Source: an uncultured Collinsella sp. (GTDB taxonomy: Bacteria; Actinomycetota; Coriobacteriia; Coriobacteriales; Coriobacteriaceae). From it: a DNA stretch of 8,394 nucleotides. The translations under genes were made by a program, and so were the position numbers. Positions 6,532 through 8,394 of this stretch are shown here, one piece after another. The notes beneath the pieces were generated by a model that saw nothing but the letters and a program-made list of their open reading frames with translations, was not told where the DNA came from and did not search any database. The stretch lies in contig USCJ01000049.1 in assembly GCA_900553215.1 (NCBI GenBank), positions 1-8,394 of the forward strand. Direction: 5' to 3'. Each line of letters begins with the position of its first letter. The first letter of the stretch is position 1.

Positions 6532-7212
6532 ATGGAGGCTTACAAGCAAGAGTTCATCAAGTTTATGGTTGAGTCCGACGTTCTTAAGTTCGGCAGCTTT
6601 ACGCTCAAGAGCGGCCGTCAGTCCCCGTTCTTTATGAACGCCGGCGCCTACGTGACGGGCTATCAGCTCAAGAAGCTGGGCGAGTATTATGCCCAGGCCA
6701 TTCATGATAACTTTGGCGACGACTTTGACGTGCTGTTTGGACCGGCCTACAAGGGTATTCCGCTGGCCGTTGTGACCGCCATTGCCTACCACGAGCTGTA
6801 TGGCAAGGAGGTCAAGTACTGCTGCGACCGCAAGGAGGCCAAGGACCACGGTGCCGACAAGGGCAACCTGCTGGGCTATGAGCCGCAGGACGGCGACCGC
6901 GTGGTGATGGTCGAGGACGTCACCACCAGCGGCAAGTCCATCGACGAGACCTATCCCAAGGTCATGGCAGCGGCCGATGTCGAGATTAAGGGCCTGATCG
7001 TCTCGCTCAACCGCATGGAGGTCGGCAAGGGCGGCGTGACCACCGCGCAGAAGGAGATCGAGGCCAAGTACGGTTTCCCCGTCGCGAGCATCGTTTCTAT
7101 GGCCGAGGTCGTCGAGACCCTCTACAACCACGAGATCGACGGCAAAGTCGTCATCGACGACGAGCTCAAGGCCGCTATCGACGCCTATTACGAGCAGTAC
7201 GGAGCCAAGTAG
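6532..7212 (+). CDS. pyrE: Orotate phosphoribosyltransferase
   Basis: A 226-residue protein of normal length for bacterial OPRT. It joins orotate to PRPP to give orotidine 5'-monophosphate, the penultimate step of UMP synthesis, in the cytoplasm, usually as a dimer. Motifs in order: FTLKSGRQSPFFMN (23-36), which contacts PRPP/orotate; LFGPAYKGIPLA (68-79); the flexible catalytic loop CCDRKEAKDHG (97-107), with the Lys and His residues expected of OPRT; and the PRPP-binding signature VVMVEDVTTSGKSID (124-138). No key residue is missing. The start at 6532 is fixed by AGGAG and by family alignment. No other pyr gene is in the window, so it appears to be transcribed alone. It is followed within four bases by a hairpin and then by a conventional terminator. 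The identification is firm. How it is regulated cannot be read from the sequence. Confidence 0.97.
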   Translation: MEAYKQEFIKFMVESDVLKFGSFTLKSGRQSPFFMNAGAYVTGYQLKKLGEYYAQAIHDNFGDDFDVLFGPAYKGIPLAVVTAIAYHELYGKEVKYCCDRKEAKDHGADKGNLLGYEPQDGDRVVMVEDVTTSGKSIDETYPKVMAAADVEIKGLIVSLNRMEVGKGGVTTAQKEIEAKYGFPVASIVSMAEVVETLYNHEIDGKVVIDDELKAAIDAYYEQYGAK

Positions 7213-7215
7213 GTA

Positions 7216-7243
7216 GTTACGCGGTTTTACCAAACCGCGTAAC
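7216..7243 (+). terminator. Hairpin directly after pyrE, no T-tract
   Basis: GTTACGCGGTTT (7216-7227) pairs perfectly with AAACCGCGTAAC (7232-7243), a 12-base stem with a four-base loop TACC that begins three bases after the pyrE stop. It is followed by GGCTCG, not a T run. It may protect the mRNA 3' end or act as a T-less terminator. The call as a terminator is tentative. Confidence 0.45.
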
Positions 7244-7291
7244 GGCTCGACGCTGCGCGGGCCGCATTTGGACAATCTGACGTTCAACTTC

Positions 7292-7326
7292 AAGGGCGCG
7301 ACCAGAAGGTCAGCGCCCTTTCGTTT
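7292..7326 (+). terminator. Rho-independent terminator downstream of pyrE
   Basis: AAGGGCGC (7292-7299) pairs with GCGCCCTT (7313-7320). The stem continues with GACC/GGTC around an AGAA loop, with one bulged A at 7312. The tail reads TTTCGTTT (7319-7326). A GC-rich stem with a T-rich tail about 80 bases after the pyrE stop is a standard intrinsic terminator in the plus direction. Confidence 0.8.
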
Positions 7327-7404
7327 CACGTCACCTTGTCACAAATGCGACCCGCTCGCTGTCCGTCCTCTACCTGCGGCGTTGTCTTACTCCGGATGCG
7401 GTAG

Positions 7405-7500
7405 TTGGGGACGTTCCTTTCCTGCCGGCAGTCTGGGACATTCCTTGGGGCAGTCGTTGGGGACGCCCTTGTTTGACTAGTTGTTTAAGAACGTCCCCAA
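7405..7500. repeat. Cluster of TTGGGGACG repeats, three direct and one inverted
   Basis: Direct copies begin at 7405 (TTGGGGACGTTCCTT), 7432 (TCTGGGACATTCCTT, degenerate) and 7457 (TTGGGGACGCCCTT), spaced 27 and 25 bases apart. An inverted copy ends the cluster: CGTCCCCAA at 7492-7500, which reads TTGGGGACGTTCTTAAAC on the minus strand. The copies at 7457 and 7500 form an imperfect 44-base palindrome centred near ACTAGT (7476-7481). The pattern suggests a REP-like or MITE-like element. Confidence 0.7.
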
Positions 7501-7531
7501 ATGACTATCCTCGTGATCCCTTTTCCTCCGT

Positions 7532-7547
7532 CCCCGAGGGATCGGGG
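7532..7547. repeat. Small GC hairpin with GGGA loop
   Basis: CCCCGA (7532-7537) pairs with TCGGGG (7542-7547) around GGGA, a GNRA-type loop in RNA. GATCCC at 7515-7520 could alternatively pair with GGGATC at 7538-7543, which would disrupt it. It lies about 85-115 bases before the acetyltransferase start and could be a leader structure if transcription begins upstream. No T-tract follows. Confidence 0.35.
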
Positions 7548-7630
7548 CTCGTCTGCCGAATGGTTGCTGCAGCGGCGGTGCGCCCATGTCACACTCAGAG
7601 GTGGCCTGACCCTACCTGGAAGGAGCCTCC

Positions 7631-8281
7631 ATGAGCCTTGACAACGTAACTCTGCGCGCCGCCACGCTCGATGACCTGGATGGCATCGCCGCCATCTACA
7701 ACCAGCTGTGGTGCAACACGCTACGCAATCGCGGCGACGTCGAAGCCGCCGATTTCTGCGCGCGCTTCAACATTGCCATGCAGCTGCAGCGCTCCCCCAT
7801 CGCGCTTGTCGCCGAGGCCGAGGGCCGCATTATCGCCGCCTGCTGCATCGGCATCTTCGAAGACGGCAAGCTGCGTACCAACCCCACGTGGGTACCCTGC
7901 TACGACGAGATGTTCGCCCAGGCAACCGAGATGGCGAAGACCGCCGACGCCAAGCTCGAGGGCTCGCTCTTTGGCGACAGCCGCGAGAAGGCCACAGCCG
8001 ACCGCTTTGCCGCCACGGGCAACGAGTATGCCCAGGGCCAACTCAACCTGATCATCATCGTGCCCGAGTGGCAGGGCAAGGGCCTCGGCCGCGCGCTTAT
8101 TGACCTTGCACGCGCCGAGCTCGCCCAAGCCGGCTGCACCAAGTTCTTCCTGATGAGCGACTGCAACTCCGACTGGCAGTTCTACGAGCACCTCAACATG
8201 AAGCGCATCCTGGAGGATCACAGCCAAGACACCGGCGACGGCTTTATCGTCTACATGTACGGAGGCGACACGCAGGATTAG
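7631..8281 (+). CDS. GNAT-family N-acetyltransferase
   Basis: A 216-residue protein with AAGGAG five bases before its ATG. The N-terminus (VTLRAATLDDLDGIAAIYNQ, residues 6-25) is the usual GNAT opening strand and helix. ALVAEAEGRIIAACCIGIF (58-76) fits strands 2 and 3. The acetyl-CoA motif A is clear at about 138-157, with the pyrophosphate-binding loop QGKGLG at 148-153. KFFLMSDCNSDWQFYEHLNM (171-190) fits strand 5 and the conserved Asn/Tyr region where the catalytic Tyr often lies, and the protein ends in a strand (GFIVYMY). An insert of about 45 residues between strand 3 and motif A (90-135, charged and helical) is larger than in minimal GNATs and probably shapes the substrate site. It is presumably cytoplasmic and uses acetyl-CoA. 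The substrate cannot be told from sequence. It appears to be a single-gene unit, with a repeat rather than an obvious terminator downstream. Confidence 0.92.
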   Translation: MSLDNVTLRAATLDDLDGIAAIYNQLWCNTLRNRGDVEAADFCARFNIAMQLQRSPIALVAEAEGRIIAACCIGIFEDGKLRTNPTWVPCYDEMFAQATEMAKTADAKLEGSLFGDSREKATADRFAATGNEYAQGQLNLIIIVPEWQGKGLGRALIDLARAELAQAGCTKFFLMSDCNSDWQFYEHLNMKRILEDHSQDTGDGFIVYMYGGDTQD

Positions 8282-8334
8282 CCTGTGTGCCGCCTCACGG
8301 GCTTTCTCCAAGACAGCCCAAAGCAATCAGCCAC

Positions 8335-8390
8335 GCCAAAAGGGGCATGCCAAAAAGGGACAGGTTTATTTTGGCAGGTTTTATCTGGGC
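8335..8390. repeat. Nested palindromic repeat with GGGACAGG loop
   Basis: TGCCAAAA (8348-8355) pairs perfectly with TTTTGGCA (8369-8376) around a loop containing GGGACAGG (8357-8364). A second left arm, GCCAAAAGGGGCA, lies 14 bases earlier (8335-8347). A second, diverged right arm, GGTTTTATCTGGGC, lies 14 bases later (8377-8390). The element therefore looks like a doubled palindrome. It starts about 55 bases after the acetyltransferase stop. The core is shared with the hairpin at 6178-6214. The element may extend past the window edge. Confidence 0.65.
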
Positions 8391-8394
8391 AAAC

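Larger units (their letters stand above)
7213..7630. other. Repeat-rich gap between pyrE and the acetyltransferase gene
   Basis: A 418-base stretch with no convincing gene. From left to right it holds a T-less hairpin directly after pyrE (7216-7243), a terminator (7292-7326), a cluster of TTGGGGACG repeats (7405-7500), a GNRA-looped hairpin (7532-7547) and the ribosome site AAGGAG (7620-7625) of the acetyltransferase. Bases 7327-7404 show nothing recognisable. I could not assign a promoter with confidence, though the acetyltransferase presumably has its own, as pyrE is terminated before it. Confidence 0.6.

Noticed and set aside
6319..7329. 336-residue minus-strand open frame opposite pyrE
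   Set aside because: pyrE carries the full OPRT motif set on the other strand. This frame is Leu/Val/Gly-rich without motifs.
7405..7500. CRISPR array
   Set aside because: Repeats are short (about 15 bases) and degenerate, one is inverted, and spacers are about 10 bases. No cas genes.
7721..8326. 201-residue minus-strand open frame opposite the acetyltransferase
   Set aside because: Shadow of a gene with a clear acetyl-CoA binding motif. No independent evidence.

Overview
This window looks like chromosome from a GC-rich (roughly 60% by eye) gut actinomycete of the class Coriobacteriia, most like Collinsella. The assignment rests on codon use, the gene set and the style of the intergenic repeats. 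It is an inference, because no rRNA or other marker gene is present. There are six protein genes. Four lie on the minus strand (left two thirds) and two on the plus strand (right third). No tRNA, rRNA, CRISPR array, transposase or phage gene was seen.

Left block (1-3131, minus strand): three tightly spaced genes that read like one operon. In order of transcription they are a DUF4428/zinc-ribbon protein, a double zinc-ribbon protein with two C-terminal membrane helices, and an SPFH-domain protein of the YdjI ('virion core protein'-like) group that runs off the left edge. The second and third resemble YdjG and YdjI of the Bacillus subtilis pspA-ydjGHI envelope-stress operon, but no PspA-like gene is in view. 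This block is the most interesting gene set in the window.

Middle block (3343-6096, minus strand): a full-length P-type ATPase of the MgtA/MgtB (P3B) magnesium-import family. All catalytic motifs are intact. Several membrane residues normally tied to ion binding differ from those I recall for E. coli MgtA.

Right block (6532-8281, plus strand): pyrE (orotate phosphoribosyltransferase, pyrimidine synthesis), followed by tandem hairpins that probably end its transcript. A 418-base gap rich in short repeats comes next, then a GNAT-family acetyltransferase. mgtA and pyrE are divergent, and the 435-base gap between their starts carries regulatory signals for both plus a repeat hairpin.

The gaps between genes hold small palindromic repeats built on GGGAC cores. 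Two hairpins (6178-6214 and 8348-8376) share the loop core GGGACAGG, while their stems differ in sequence yet remain perfectly complementary. A second cluster built on TTGGGGACGTTCCTT lies at 7405-7500. They look like REP-type or MITE-like elements, probably present elsewhere in the genome. Many long open frames opposite the real genes are shadows of GC-rich coding sequence and were left out.
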